The notes below the pieces were generated by a model. It worked only from the letters and a program-made list of their open reading frames with translations. It was not told the DNA's origin and did no database searches. Position numbers and translations under genes: made by a program. DNA of 64,000 bases from an uncultured Clostridia bacterium (GTDB lineage Bacteria; Bacillota; Clostridia; Peptostreptococcales; Anaerovoracaceae): positions 62,001-126,000 of the forward strand of contig CALWPQ010000025.1 in the NCBI GenBank assembly GCA_944383465.1, read 5' to 3'. How positions within the stretch are numbered: position 1 is the first letter of the stretch; each line of letters starts with the position of its first letter. Shown in pieces: positions 1-8,900 of this stretch.

Positions 1-274
1 CCGGCGATTTTTCGTTTATCATCTCTATTACTTCTTCAAAATGCTCAAGATCATAGTAAAATCCGAAGTGTGTATCGCCAAATAAGGCGATAGTGAAAGG
101 CCGTGAAGCGCCTGACACAGACTTTCCGCTTGCGGTTATATCGTCTGCCGCAAGATTTATTTCATTAGCGTCAAGCTTAAATGGCTCTATGATGTGAGCA
201 TATACGAATACAAGAGCGAGTATTATGATCAGCGTTAGCGCTGTTTTAAAAACAAATTTTATCAGTTTAAACAT
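1..274 (-). CDS. metallophosphoesterase, partial at window edge
   Basis: This is the N-terminal 91 residues of a minus-strand gene that continues past the left edge. The start is the ATG read from 274. The product opens with a membrane segment (about residues 8-25, TALTLIIILALVFVYAH) and later has IALFGDTHFG, which fits the GDxHxG metal-binding motif of calcineurin-like phosphoesterases such as YkuE. A membrane-anchored phosphatase or lipid-headgroup hydrolase is the likely class. The substrate cannot be told because the rest of the active site is missing. It is divergent from the flavoprotein gene at 492, with about 215 bp between them. Confidence 0.7.
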   Translation of the reverse strand, partial: MFKLIKFVFKTALTLIIILALVFVYAHIIEPFKLDANEINLAADDITASGKSVSGASRPFTIALFGDTHFGFYYDLEHFEEVIEMINEKSP

Positions 275-491
275 AGCTTGTATATATTAACATTTCTAAA
301 TGAGCGTTGCAACTATAAATATGTGAAGTTTTTGTGTTTTATTCAAGATTTGAGAAAATTGCTGCCTGGAAGAAGCACGAAAAAGCTTTTTAATGCGTGG
401 AATTCCTACTATTTTTGTAAACAATTTATTGTGGTGATATCAGTTCACATATGATATAATAAAAAATATATTCGCTGAAAAGGAAAGATAT

Positions 492-1793
492 ATGAACACA
501 TATGATATATGCATTATCGGCGGCGGCGCATCGGGAATGGCAGCGGCGATAGCGGCGTCGATGGCAAATCCCGAAGTCAGAGTTGCAATAGCAGAAAAGA
601 AAGGAACACTTGGCAAAAAGCTTGCGGCGACTGGCAACGGGAGATGCAATATAACAAATACGGACTGCTCGGAATATGCGAAAACAGAAGCGTTTTTGCG
701 CAGCATCGGTATATTTACCCGCGAAGAAGCGGAAGGCAGAGTTTATCCTTATTCAGGGCAAGCTGAGCAGGTTGTCTCAGCGTTTGTGTCTAAGCTTAAT
801 GAGCTTGGAACAGACATCTTCTGCGGAGAAACAGCTGTTTCCGTAAGCTTAATTGCAAGCGCTGCTGACGCAAGCGAAAAAGGCAAAACCGGCGAAAAAA
901 ATAATAATGTTAATGGTCAATTCGTATTTTTGACGGAAATGTTATCCGGCAGGACGATAGCATCAAAAAAACTGATAATCGCGTGCGGAGGTAAGGCATC
1001 GCCGCAGTACGGCACGAGCGGAGACGGATATGCGTGCGCAAAGGCTTTTGGTCATACAGTAACACGTCTTGCACCTGTACTTGCGCCGATTACGCTTGAA
1101 TCAAGCGAATACGACGGCAGATTACTTAAAGGCATAAGAACGAGATGCACAGCCGCGCTTATAAAAGACGGACGACAAATCGCTGAAGAACGTGGCGAGG
1201 TGCAGTTTACAGAAGAAGGTGTTTCGGGTATAGCCGTATTTAATCTGAGCCGCTTTTTAAAGATCGAAGACGGTGAAACGCTTAAGGAGGGAATGAAGAG
1301 ATACAGCATAGCTCTTGATTTGATGCCCGATTATGAAGTAGGCAGTATTATACGCTTGCTTATTGAAAGACAAAAAACAGCTGGTTCAGTGAATCTGCTC
1401 CGTACAATCATAGATGACAGGCTTGCAAAGGCTGTGCTGGAACGGGCAGCCGCAGCAAACTTAAAAAGTACAGGCGCTAAGGCAGTAAATATGAAAACGG
1501 TGAACATATCTGAACCATGCGATATAGAATATATAGAAGACACAGCAAGAGCGCTCAAATGTCTTACATATACTGTAACGGGTACAGGCGGCTGGAAAGC
1601 TGCTCAGTGTACAGCGGGCGGTATTTCGCTGGACGAAATTGACGAAAACACAGGTGAATCCAAGCTGCAGAGCGGACTTTATTTTGCGGGAGAAATACTC
1701 GATTATGACGGACCATGCGGGGGCTTCAATCTGCAAAACGCGTGGATGACGGGAATAAAGGCAGGAAAAGATGCGGCACTTGACAAACATTGA
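492..1793 (+). CDS. HI0933/YhiN (BaiN-like) flavoprotein oxidoreductase
   Basis: The 433-residue product is a soluble FAD-dependent oxidoreductase of the HI0933/YhiN family, often annotated as aminoacetone oxidase family or BaiN-like. The FAD-binding GGGASGMAAAIAA lies near residue 10. It is followed by the family signature GNGRCNITN near residue 48, a GGKASPQYGTSGDG segment in the middle, and a C-terminal FAGEILDYDGPCGGFNLQ that closes the FAD site. Length is typical. The ATG at 492 has an upstream AAAGGAAAG. The physiological substrate is unknown for most of this family, and a bile-acid role should not be assumed from homology. A TATAAT at 455-460 may be its -10 box, without a convincing -35. 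A second flavoprotein gene follows. Confidence 0.85.
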   Translation: MNTYDICIIGGGASGMAAAIAASMANPEVRVAIAEKKGTLGKKLAATGNGRCNITNTDCSEYAKTEAFLRSIGIFTREEAEGRVYPYSGQAEQVVSAFVSKLNELGTDIFCGETAVSVSLIASAADASEKGKTGEKNNNVNGQFVFLTEMLSGRTIASKKLIIACGGKASPQYGTSGDGYACAKAFGHTVTRLAPVLAPITLESSEYDGRLLKGIRTRCTAALIKDGRQIAEERGEVQFTEEGVSGIAVFNLSRFLKIEDGETLKEGMKRYSIALDLMPDYEVGSIIRLLIERQKTAGSVNLLRTIIDDRLAKAVLERAAAANLKSTGAKAVNMKTVNISEPCDIEYIEDTARALKCLTYTVTGTGGWKAAQCTAGGISLDEIDENTGESKLQSGLYFAGEILDYDGPCGGFNLQNAWMTGIKAGKDAALDKH

Positions 1794-1808
1794 CTACAAG
1801 TGTAAACT
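1780..1808 (+). promoter_or_regulatory. sigma-A-type promoter for the 1868 gene
   Basis: TTGACA at 1780-1785 and TAAACT at 1803-1808 are separated by 17 bp. The promoter sits inside the 3' end of the preceding gene and runs through its stop codon. It would start transcription near 1815, just before the second operator. Confidence 0.5.
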
Positions 1809-1834
1809 ATAAAATAAGGACTACAAATGTAGTC
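1792..1834 (+). promoter_or_regulatory. paired TACANNTGTA operators (BlaI/MecI/CopY type)
   Basis: Two dyads share the core TACANNTGTA. The first, GACTACAAGTGTAAAC, is at 1792-1807. The second, GACTACAAATGTAGTC, is at 1819-1834 and has perfect 7-bp arms. Their centres are 27 bp apart. The first covers the spacer and -10 box of the promoter at 1780-1808, and the second covers the expected start site. TACANNTGTA is the known recognition core of BlaI/MecI and CopY winged-helix repressors. No such repressor gene is visible in this window. Confidence 0.6.
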
Positions 1835-1867
1835 TTGGAGTTTTATCAGCAGAGGATTGATTTTACT

Positions 1868-3532
1868 ATGTATAGAATAAGCGAAATCAAACTTAAAACA
1901 GATGAAAGCAAGGCGCTGATTCCGAAGAAAATAGAGAAGAAGCTCGGAAAAGCGCTGCATGGAGCGAAAATTTCGTCTTGGAATATAGTTAAAGAATCAC
2001 TCGATGCCCGCGATAAGCAAAATATTAGGTGGGTATATACGGTAGATTTTGATACTGATTCCACTGTACAGCTCAGACTTCCGCAGGGCGGAGAAGAGCA
2101 TTACGAATATCCAAAGTCCGGTACGGAAGAGCTAAAAGAGCGGCCTATAATATGCGGCTTTGGACCTGCCGGAATGTTCTGCGCACTTGCACTTGCCGAA
2201 AACGGATACAGGCCGATAGTGATAGAACGCGGCAAACCCGCAGACGAAAGAGCGGAGGATGTAAAAAGCTTTTGGGAAAGCGGGAAACTTGACCCCGAGT
2301 CGAATGTGCAGTTCGGCGAAGGCGGCGCGGGCACATTTTCTGACGGCAAGCTCACGACCGGCATAAAAGACATAAGGATAAAGAAAGTGCTGCGTGAATT
2401 TGTATATGCGGGAGAGAGGGAAGAAATACTTTACAGACAAAAGCCATATATAGGAACGGATGTCCTGCGTAGTGTCGTGAAAAACATAAGAAAAAAGATA
2501 GAAGCACTCGGCGGCGAAGTTCTGTTTGAGACGCGTCTTGACGGCGTAGAATTGAAGCAGATCACAGAAATCAAAACGCATAGCTGTGCAGACAAGGATT
2601 GCGGCATCATAAGTGCGGTATTTTTGTCGGAGCCGGCCATAAAAAACAAAAATGTCATAGCTGAGCCTGAAAGTAACTTACTGCCTGAAATACAAAAAGA
2701 CACGGGACGAAGCACGAAAAAAATAAACACACAGGTGCTCGTGCTCGCGGCAGGGCACAGCGCGCGTGATACGTTAAGGACGCTTTATTCACAGGGGCTT
2801 GAGTTAGAACAGAAGCCGTTTTCGATAGGTGTACGCATAGAACACCCGCAGAGTTTGATAGATATAGCACAGTACGGGAAGCCAGGCAAAGAGCTGGGAC
2901 TTCCTCCTGCGGAATACAAGCTTGCGCATAGAACGGAAGAAGGACGAGGAGTATACACATTCTGTATGTGTCCGGGTGGCGAAGTCATAACGGCGTCATC
3001 TGCCGAAGGAATGACAGTGACAAACGGCATGAGCTTTTCCGCGAGAGACGGAAAATTCGCAAACAGCGGCCTTCTTGTGGATGTCAGAACGAGCGATTTT
3101 GGAAGCGATGAGCCGCTTGCCGGAATAGACTTTCAGGAAAAATATGAAAAACTCGCATTCAAAAACGGAAGTGCGCCAAATAAACCCCCGCAGGCAGCTT
3201 GGAGCGAATTTAAGAGCAGATGCGATGCGGGAATAAGAGTGAGAAATTCGCTTCCCGAATTTGCGGCAGAGGCGATAGAAAAGGCGATGCCTCATTTCGC
3301 AAAGAAGCTGAAAGGCTTCGATTCCGACGACGCGCTGCTGACGGCTGTAGAAAGCAGAAGCTCATCGCCGGTCAGAATACCGAGAGATGAAAATTATGAG
3401 TCAAATATAAAAGGAATTTATCCTGCAGGCGAAGGAGCAGGATATGCGGGCGGCATTGTATCAGCCGCAGTTGATGGAATACGGACAGCAGAAATTTTAA
3501 TAAGAAAATATAAAAAATTTGAAAGGGGTTAA
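1868..3532 (+). CDS. FAD-dependent dehydrogenase (COG2509-like)
   Basis: The product is a large soluble flavoprotein of the uncharacterised COG2509 dehydrogenase group, about 554 residues from ATG 1868. That start is chosen because AGAGGA precedes it and the further upstream codons overlap the operators. After an N-terminal domain of about 85 residues comes the dinucleotide-binding ICGFGPAGMFCALALAENGY, then NVQFGEGGAGTFSDGKL, typical of this group. The C-terminal YPAGEGAGYAGGIVSAAVDG contacts FAD. The reaction is unknown. It lies downstream of another flavoprotein and 3 bp before a secreted glycosidase, but the paired operators suggest separate control. Proteins of this group occur in many anaerobes. 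Confidence 0.8.
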   Translation: MYRISEIKLKTDESKALIPKKIEKKLGKALHGAKISSWNIVKESLDARDKQNIRWVYTVDFDTDSTVQLRLPQGGEEHYEYPKSGTEELKERPIICGFGPAGMFCALALAENGYRPIVIERGKPADERAEDVKSFWESGKLDPESNVQFGEGGAGTFSDGKLTTGIKDIRIKKVLREFVYAGEREEILYRQKPYIGTDVLRSVVKNIRKKIEALGGEVLFETRLDGVELKQITEIKTHSCADKDCGIISAVFLSEPAIKNKNVIAEPESNLLPEIQKDTGRSTKKINTQVLVLAAGHSARDTLRTLYSQGLELEQKPFSIGVRIEHPQSLIDIAQYGKPGKELGLPPAEYKLAHRTEEGRGVYTFCMCPGGEVITASSAEGMTVTNGMSFSARDGKFANSGLLVDVRTSDFGSDEPLAGIDFQEKYEKLAFKNGSAPNKPPQAAWSEFKSRCDAGIRVRNSLPEFAAEAIEKAMPHFAKKLKGFDSDDALLTAVESRSSSPVRIPRDENYESNIKGIYPAGEGAGYAGGIVSAAVDGIRTAEILIRKYKKFERG

Positions 3533-3535
3533 ATA

Positions 3536-5098
3536 GTGAAGAAGACTATAGCATTTTTAATTACAGCGATAATGACGCTTTCCTGCATGTTATTTTCATT
3601 TGCTGAAGTAGCGGAGGGCGTGTATGCTGCGCAGCAGTCCTCGCAGCTTTACAGTATGACAAGCGCCGGAGTGTACGACACCTTTACAAATTATGCGGAA
3701 GGATATGAGCTTTCCGTGGATAAAGGAATGACCGTTGATATGAGCTATTCTGCTGTTGCAGCCGTGCTCGAGAACGGTGAAAAGCGCATTGAAATTTACA
3801 AGCAGGATATGCAAGGACTATCAAAGGAAGGATATATAGGATATTCTAATCAATTTCTGGAAAATACAATAGACCATAAAAACGGATACAGACGCACGGA
3901 GCAGATAGGCGGCTACAGTGTCGATGTTACGACCTGGGAGCGAGATAAACTCGCGAGAGTAACAAACGACAAGAATTATTATGCCTGTCTGGAAATTCAG
4001 AGCGGCGGATACATATATACAATTTTTGTAAAATCGTCAATAGCAATCGCAGAAGGCGGCGGTTACAGATATCTCGCTGAAAGCTTTAGAACATTTTCCC
4101 CGACCAGCTCCGGTATGATAAGAACCTCGAGCAAGGTAAGCTTGGAAGAACGAGGCTGGAATCAGGAGACACAGGAATTTTACAGCAAATATTTTAGTGA
4201 AGATGCGCCTCTTTCCTGGGGAATTTTTGAACCTGAGGTCGACTATACCGGCTATTCGCAGCTTAATATTTATGAAGAGGATTTTGATTACGAATTTCCT
4301 GTAATATTAAGCTATACGGAAGTGGTAAATACGACCATTCCGGTGCTGCAAGAAAGACTCGAAGACGCATATGAAAACGGTAAGGTTCTTGAGCTGACAA
4401 TACAGACATCGCAGGCACAGGACAATATGGTATATAATATTCTCAACGGAGAGTACGATAATTATCTCTATCAATATGCGGCCACGATAAAAGATTTTGC
4501 ACATCCTGTACTGTTCAGACCTTTTAACGAAATGAACGGCGACTGGTGCCCATATTCCGCATACAACACCTCAAAGGATACGGAGATATTTAAAGAAGCG
4601 TACAAATACATATATTCGATATTTGAAAGCAGCGGAGCAAACGAAAATACAATATGGGTATGGAATCCGAATTCAGTATCGTATCCTAACTTTGACTGGA
4701 ACAACGCACTTATGTACTATCCGGGAGATAATTATGTAGATATAGTGGGAATGACGGCTTATAACACAGGCACATATTACAGCGGTGAAAAATGGCAGAG
4801 CTTTAACGAGCTTTACAGCGAGCTCTACACGGCGTACTGCAAATGGTTTTCACAGCCGCTGATGATTACTGAATTTGCATCATCGAGTATTGGCGGCGAC
4901 AAAGAGGCGTGGATGAAAAATATGTTTGCCGAGATAAAAAAATTAAACAGAATAAAAATGGCGATATGGTGGGACGGCTGTGACTGGGATGCAAACGGCA
5001 ATATAGCGCGTCCGTACTTCCTCGATGAAACGCCGGCCACATACGAAGCCTTCAAAAAAGGAATCCAGCTTCCGTGGGATACAGACGTATATGCATAA
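3536..5098 (+). CDS. secreted GH26-family glycoside hydrolase (mannanase-like)
   Basis: This 520-residue extracellular enzyme most likely cleaves beta-mannan or a related beta-glucan. It starts at GTG 3536 behind AAGGGG. Residues 1-32 form a signal peptide (KKTIAFLITAIMTLSCMLFSFAE...). Residues about 35-200 form a domain I do not recognise. The catalytic domain follows: RPFNEMNGDWCPY with acid/base E332, and PLMITEFASSS with nucleophile E446, as expected for family GH26. An NPNSVSYPNFDW segment and a late WWDGCDWD lie between and after them. There is no SLH or sortase signal, so it is probably released. It is only 3 bp from the upstream flavoprotein gene and is probably co-transcribed. Substrate specificity within GH26 cannot be read from the sequence. 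Confidence 0.8.
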   Translation: MKKTIAFLITAIMTLSCMLFSFAEVAEGVYAAQQSSQLYSMTSAGVYDTFTNYAEGYELSVDKGMTVDMSYSAVAAVLENGEKRIEIYKQDMQGLSKEGYIGYSNQFLENTIDHKNGYRRTEQIGGYSVDVTTWERDKLARVTNDKNYYACLEIQSGGYIYTIFVKSSIAIAEGGGYRYLAESFRTFSPTSSGMIRTSSKVSLEERGWNQETQEFYSKYFSEDAPLSWGIFEPEVDYTGYSQLNIYEEDFDYEFPVILSYTEVVNTTIPVLQERLEDAYENGKVLELTIQTSQAQDNMVYNILNGEYDNYLYQYAATIKDFAHPVLFRPFNEMNGDWCPYSAYNTSKDTEIFKEAYKYIYSIFESSGANENTIWVWNPNSVSYPNFDWNNALMYYPGDNYVDIVGMTAYNTGTYYSGEKWQSFNELYSELYTAYCKWFSQPLMITEFASSSIGGDKEAWMKNMFAEIKKLNRIKMAIWWDGCDWDANGNIARPYFLDETPATYEAFKKGIQLPWDTDVYA

Positions 5099-5380
5099 TA
5101 TAGCTAATATGAATTATTAGGAAATAAATGTAGTGCAGTCCGCCGTTTTGCTTTTTAATCTTTTAATAAAAATGGAAGCTCAATATTGCTCCGGCATTAT
5201 TTTTTAAATAGGCATCTTTTAAGTAGCTTATATTTGATTACAGAATGGGTAAAGAAGAAGGGCAGAAAAAGCTTTTATTGCAGCAGTGAAAAAAGTTTTG
5301 CCGATGAGATAAAAGAAGTGCTGCTTGCATAAGAACGGTGTGCAAGAGCGCTGCCTAAACATAAAAAAATAAATGAAAAA

Positions 5381-5414
5381 CGGGTATCGCCTGTAGAGCA
5401 GATACCCGCTTTTT
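5381..5414 (+). terminator. rho-independent terminator
   Basis: CGGGTATC (5381-5388) pairs with GATACCCG (5401-5408) around a 12-nt loop and is followed by CTTTTT. A run of A before the stem makes it work in both directions. It probably ends the transcript of the 3536 gene or of the decayed frame before it. Confidence 0.65.
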
Positions 5415-5423
5415 GTATGCAGA

Positions 5424-5458
5424 AAAAGGTGATGTGAGTATTTTCCACATCGCCTTTT
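5424..5458 (-). terminator. hairpin terminator, best read on the minus strand
   Basis: AAAAGGTGATGTG (5424-5436) pairs with CACATCGCCTTTT (5446-5458) with one G-T pair. On the minus strand the stem is followed by a T-rich run. It lies about 45 bp past the stop of the minus-strand remnant at 5501-5728. Confidence 0.55.
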
Positions 5459-5500
5459 GTGGCTATGTAACATTATTTGTTTATAATTATACATTTATTT

Positions 5501-5728
5501 CTATTCATCTTTAGAAACTATGTATGATGTTCCGCCGACTTCTATTCTGTAAACTCCGTCTGTGAGTTCGCAGCTTATATTGAGCATTGATGGTATGCAC
5601 CTCTTGCTTTTCTTGCTTACGCGGTAATTAAGCTTGTTTGTTCCGAAAAAGTTGTATTTAAGAAGGTAAGCTGAAAGGCCGCATTTTGCACTTCCTGCAG
5701 CGGGGGGCTTCGAGGAGTCCCGTGTCTT
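5501..5728 (-). pseudogene. C-terminal remnant of an unidentified minus-strand gene
   Basis: A 75-codon open frame ends with TAG at 5501-5503 and is bounded upstream by an in-frame TGA at 5729-5731. It has no usable start codon apart from an internal ATG. The tail reads GVYRIEVGGTSYIVSKDE, which looks like real protein, and codon use (AGC, ATA, AGA) matches the neighbours. A minus-strand terminator follows. I read it as the 3' end of a decayed gene. The family is not recognisable. Confidence 0.35.
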
Positions 5729-5944
5729 TCAAAAAAATTTCAAGAAATGGTTGCATAATTGTGCAGTCAGATGTGTGTTTATGTTTAGTCGGTATGTATT
5801 TAAGTATTTATAACAAAAAATATTTTAAAAAATTGTTGCAAATAACAATAATATATAGTATACTAATGCTTTAATCAGACAAGCAAATGATGGAATTCTG
5901 ATTACTATTATTTATTACTATGAAAGAAAGAGAGGAATTGTAAG

Positions 5945-8900
5945 TTGAGAAAGAAAGTATTAACGCTTGTTTTGGCATTCGTTATGCTGCTCGGTCCGGT
6001 TATTCCGGCTTCAGCTTCAGAGGTGCCGGAAGTGTACGGCGATGTTGCCGATATTATTGCCGAATATGACGGTGACGATATCGTTACAACAGATGTGCTT
6101 GATGAACTTTACGCACTGATCGGCGATGCCTATGAAGCAGACAGAGAAACCGTATCGGGAGGTGCAGCGGAAAGTGAAACGGAGCCTGAACAGGTAAATG
6201 CGGCGACTGATCTCGCTGCTGATTTCAGTACAGCAGGTGCAGGCCCTGAGGAACTTAATGTTCCGAGCGGAGCTGCTGTTGTAATTGACGCAGCAGGTGG
6301 CGGAAGCGGTGGAAACGAGCCGACAAATGCAGAGAATCCTGTAGAACAGACAAACCCTGTAAATCCTGAAAATCTGCCAGTATCTGAAGAGCCGGGAGAA
6401 GAAGAAACTCCTGCTCCTGTACCCGCAGCTGCGACACAGCAGGAAAATGTAATATTTGTGCTTCGTTTTGCGGGTATGAATGACAGCCAGCTTTCGGCAG
6501 TCAGTCAGGAAGAAAATTCGGAGCAGTTTGCATATGACTGTGAGCAGCTTGCGGAAAGTATCAATCTGTTTAAAGGGATTGAGTATAATCAGACAGAAGC
6601 GTGTACATTTGCACAGCTTACAGCAATGTTAAGCAATGTTCAGCCGCTTTATGATGCGCTGCATGCTGACAAGCTTCAGCCGCTTTTCATAAACGGAATG
6701 GCACAGCCTATATTCCCGTACACGAGCGGAATGGTTGAATCAGATGACGATCACAATCTTACGGGCACTTACAATAATGCCGACAGTGATATCATTCGTT
6801 TCTTCGTATATGTAGAGACAAATTATGATACTGACGGTGACGGTGCGCTTGACCTTGTAAAGACGCTTGTTCAGCTTCCGCGTGCGGCAATGGAAGGAGA
6901 TTACAAGGCGGCTTCCATATTTGAAGCCCGTCCGTATATTACGGGATGCACGGACGGCAGAACTCCAAATGTAGAAGGAGCTTCATATGATATAGAAAAG
7001 ATGTACAGTCAGCCGGATGCCCGCATGCCAGAGGGCGAAACGACTACGGCAGAATATGCGCAGGACGCAGATATAAATGAGTGGTATTATTGGAACCCTT
7101 ATGAACGCATGTTTGATTATGAGGATTTGGATTGGTATGACTACTATCTTTCACGCGGATTTGCGGTAGTAGAGAGCGGCGGTCTCGGAACTCACGGTTC
7201 TGACGGATTTGAAACCTGTGGTACAGACCTTGAAATAGACGCCTTCAAGTGTGTTATCGAATGGCTCCACGGAGATAGGGTAGCTTATACAGATAAAACA
7301 AATAACATTACTATTGATGCAGATTGGTCAAACGGCAAAGTCGGCATGACAGGCCGTTCATATGCCGGCACTACCCAGTTCGGACTTGCGACTACGGGAG
7401 TTGCCGGACTTGAGACAATCGTTCCTGTTGCCGGTATAGCAAGCTGGTACGAGTATACAAATTCGCAGGGAACGGCAACGGGCGGTGTTTCGTATTCGGA
7501 TTATCTTGCATATTATTGCAACGGACGTCTTTTAGACGAAGATTACGAGACTGCAATTAAAGAAAAATATGAAGCTTACTTGACTCAGATAAGCAGTGAT
7601 CAGACTGCTCTCAACGGCGACTATGCCAATGCAGAGCTCGGTCTCGATCATTGGCAGATCCGCGACTATACTGTTGAGCCTTTGATGGACGACTGGACGG
7701 GAATACATATTCCGGCGCTTATCGTTCACGGACTTAACGATACAAATGTAAGGACAAAGCAGTTTGACCTCATGTACAAGTCGTTTGATAAGGCGGGACA
7801 GAATGTAAAACTTCTGCTTCACCAGGGAACACACCTTACTCCGACTTATCCGGGCGGAAGATATGAGATTAAGATTGACGGTGAGTACTATGATACAATC
7901 CTCAACAAGTGGTTCAGCCACTATTTGTACGGCGTAAACAACGGCATCGAAAGAATGGCAAATGTGACTGTACAGAGCAATGTTGACGGAAGCTGGGATA
8001 CATACAGCAGCTGGAAGACAGCTTCAAAGCAGATATTTAATGCTTCGGATGTAGCAGAGAGTGCAACATCGCAGATTATAGGTGCAGTAACAACAGGCTC
8101 GGGATGGAGACCTACCATCGTGGAACCTGCTGTTAACGGAAGTTATACTTTTGAGATTCCTGAAGATGTAATCATTCAGGGAGCGGTAGCTGTACATATC
8201 CGTGCAGCGGCGACTGCAACGGGAGAGACTCCGCTCAGCGATATGGATCGTGTTACTATGACGGTAGAGCTTACTGATAAAAACGATGAAAGCTTTGATG
8301 CTTTTGTTCCGAGCAGGAGTTATCTTCCTATCACGACATTGAAAGAAAAAGGTGCCTGGATGGGCGGTGGAGTTGCAAATTACGACTTGGTAGAATATGC
8401 GCAGACTCCGGCAACTTCAAAGAGTATAGGTCTTGGATATATCGATGTATTCAATCCGACAGCAGGATATGATTCGGCTTCCGCTTCTGTACGTACAGAA
8501 CTTGCCGACGGACAGTATTATGATTATACAGTATATATTCAGCCTACTGTGTATACTCTAAAAGCAGGTCATACGGCAGAGGTAACAATTAGTCTTTCTA
8601 ATAACAGCGGCGTAGCGCTTACTGTTGACAACAGCGCGACATATGTTGATATACCTGTTCACAGCACAAGTTCAAATGGAGGCGGTCATTCGGGCGGTTC
8701 ATCAGGCGGAAATGCAGCGGACACGCAGCCGCCAGCTGACAATACTACAGGTTCGGCTGTACAGACAGGAAGCTTCAGAGATGTTAATACAGGAAACTGG
8801 TATTACAGCGCAGTTGAGTATGTTGCTAAAAAGGGTATTATGACAGGCATAAGCGCAAGCAGTTTCGGACCGAATCTTGATACTACGCGCGGTATGATTG

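Larger units (their letters stand above)
5099..5944. other. intergenic region with gene remnants and two hairpins
   Basis: This 846-bp stretch holds no intact gene that I can support. On the plus strand an open frame without a start ends at a TAA at about 5332 and reads like a protein tail (WVKKKGRKSFYC...EIKEVLLA). It is followed by the hairpin at 5381-5414. On the minus strand a 75-codon open frame without a start ends at 5501. The rest is AT-rich, and the last 100 bp lead into the TTG start at 5945 with GAGAGGAA as ribosome-binding site. Confidence 0.5.

Noticed and set aside
5686-5874. 62-codon plus-strand frame before the SLH peptidase gene
   Set aside because: It is low-complexity, has no ribosome-binding site and opposes the better minus-strand remnant.
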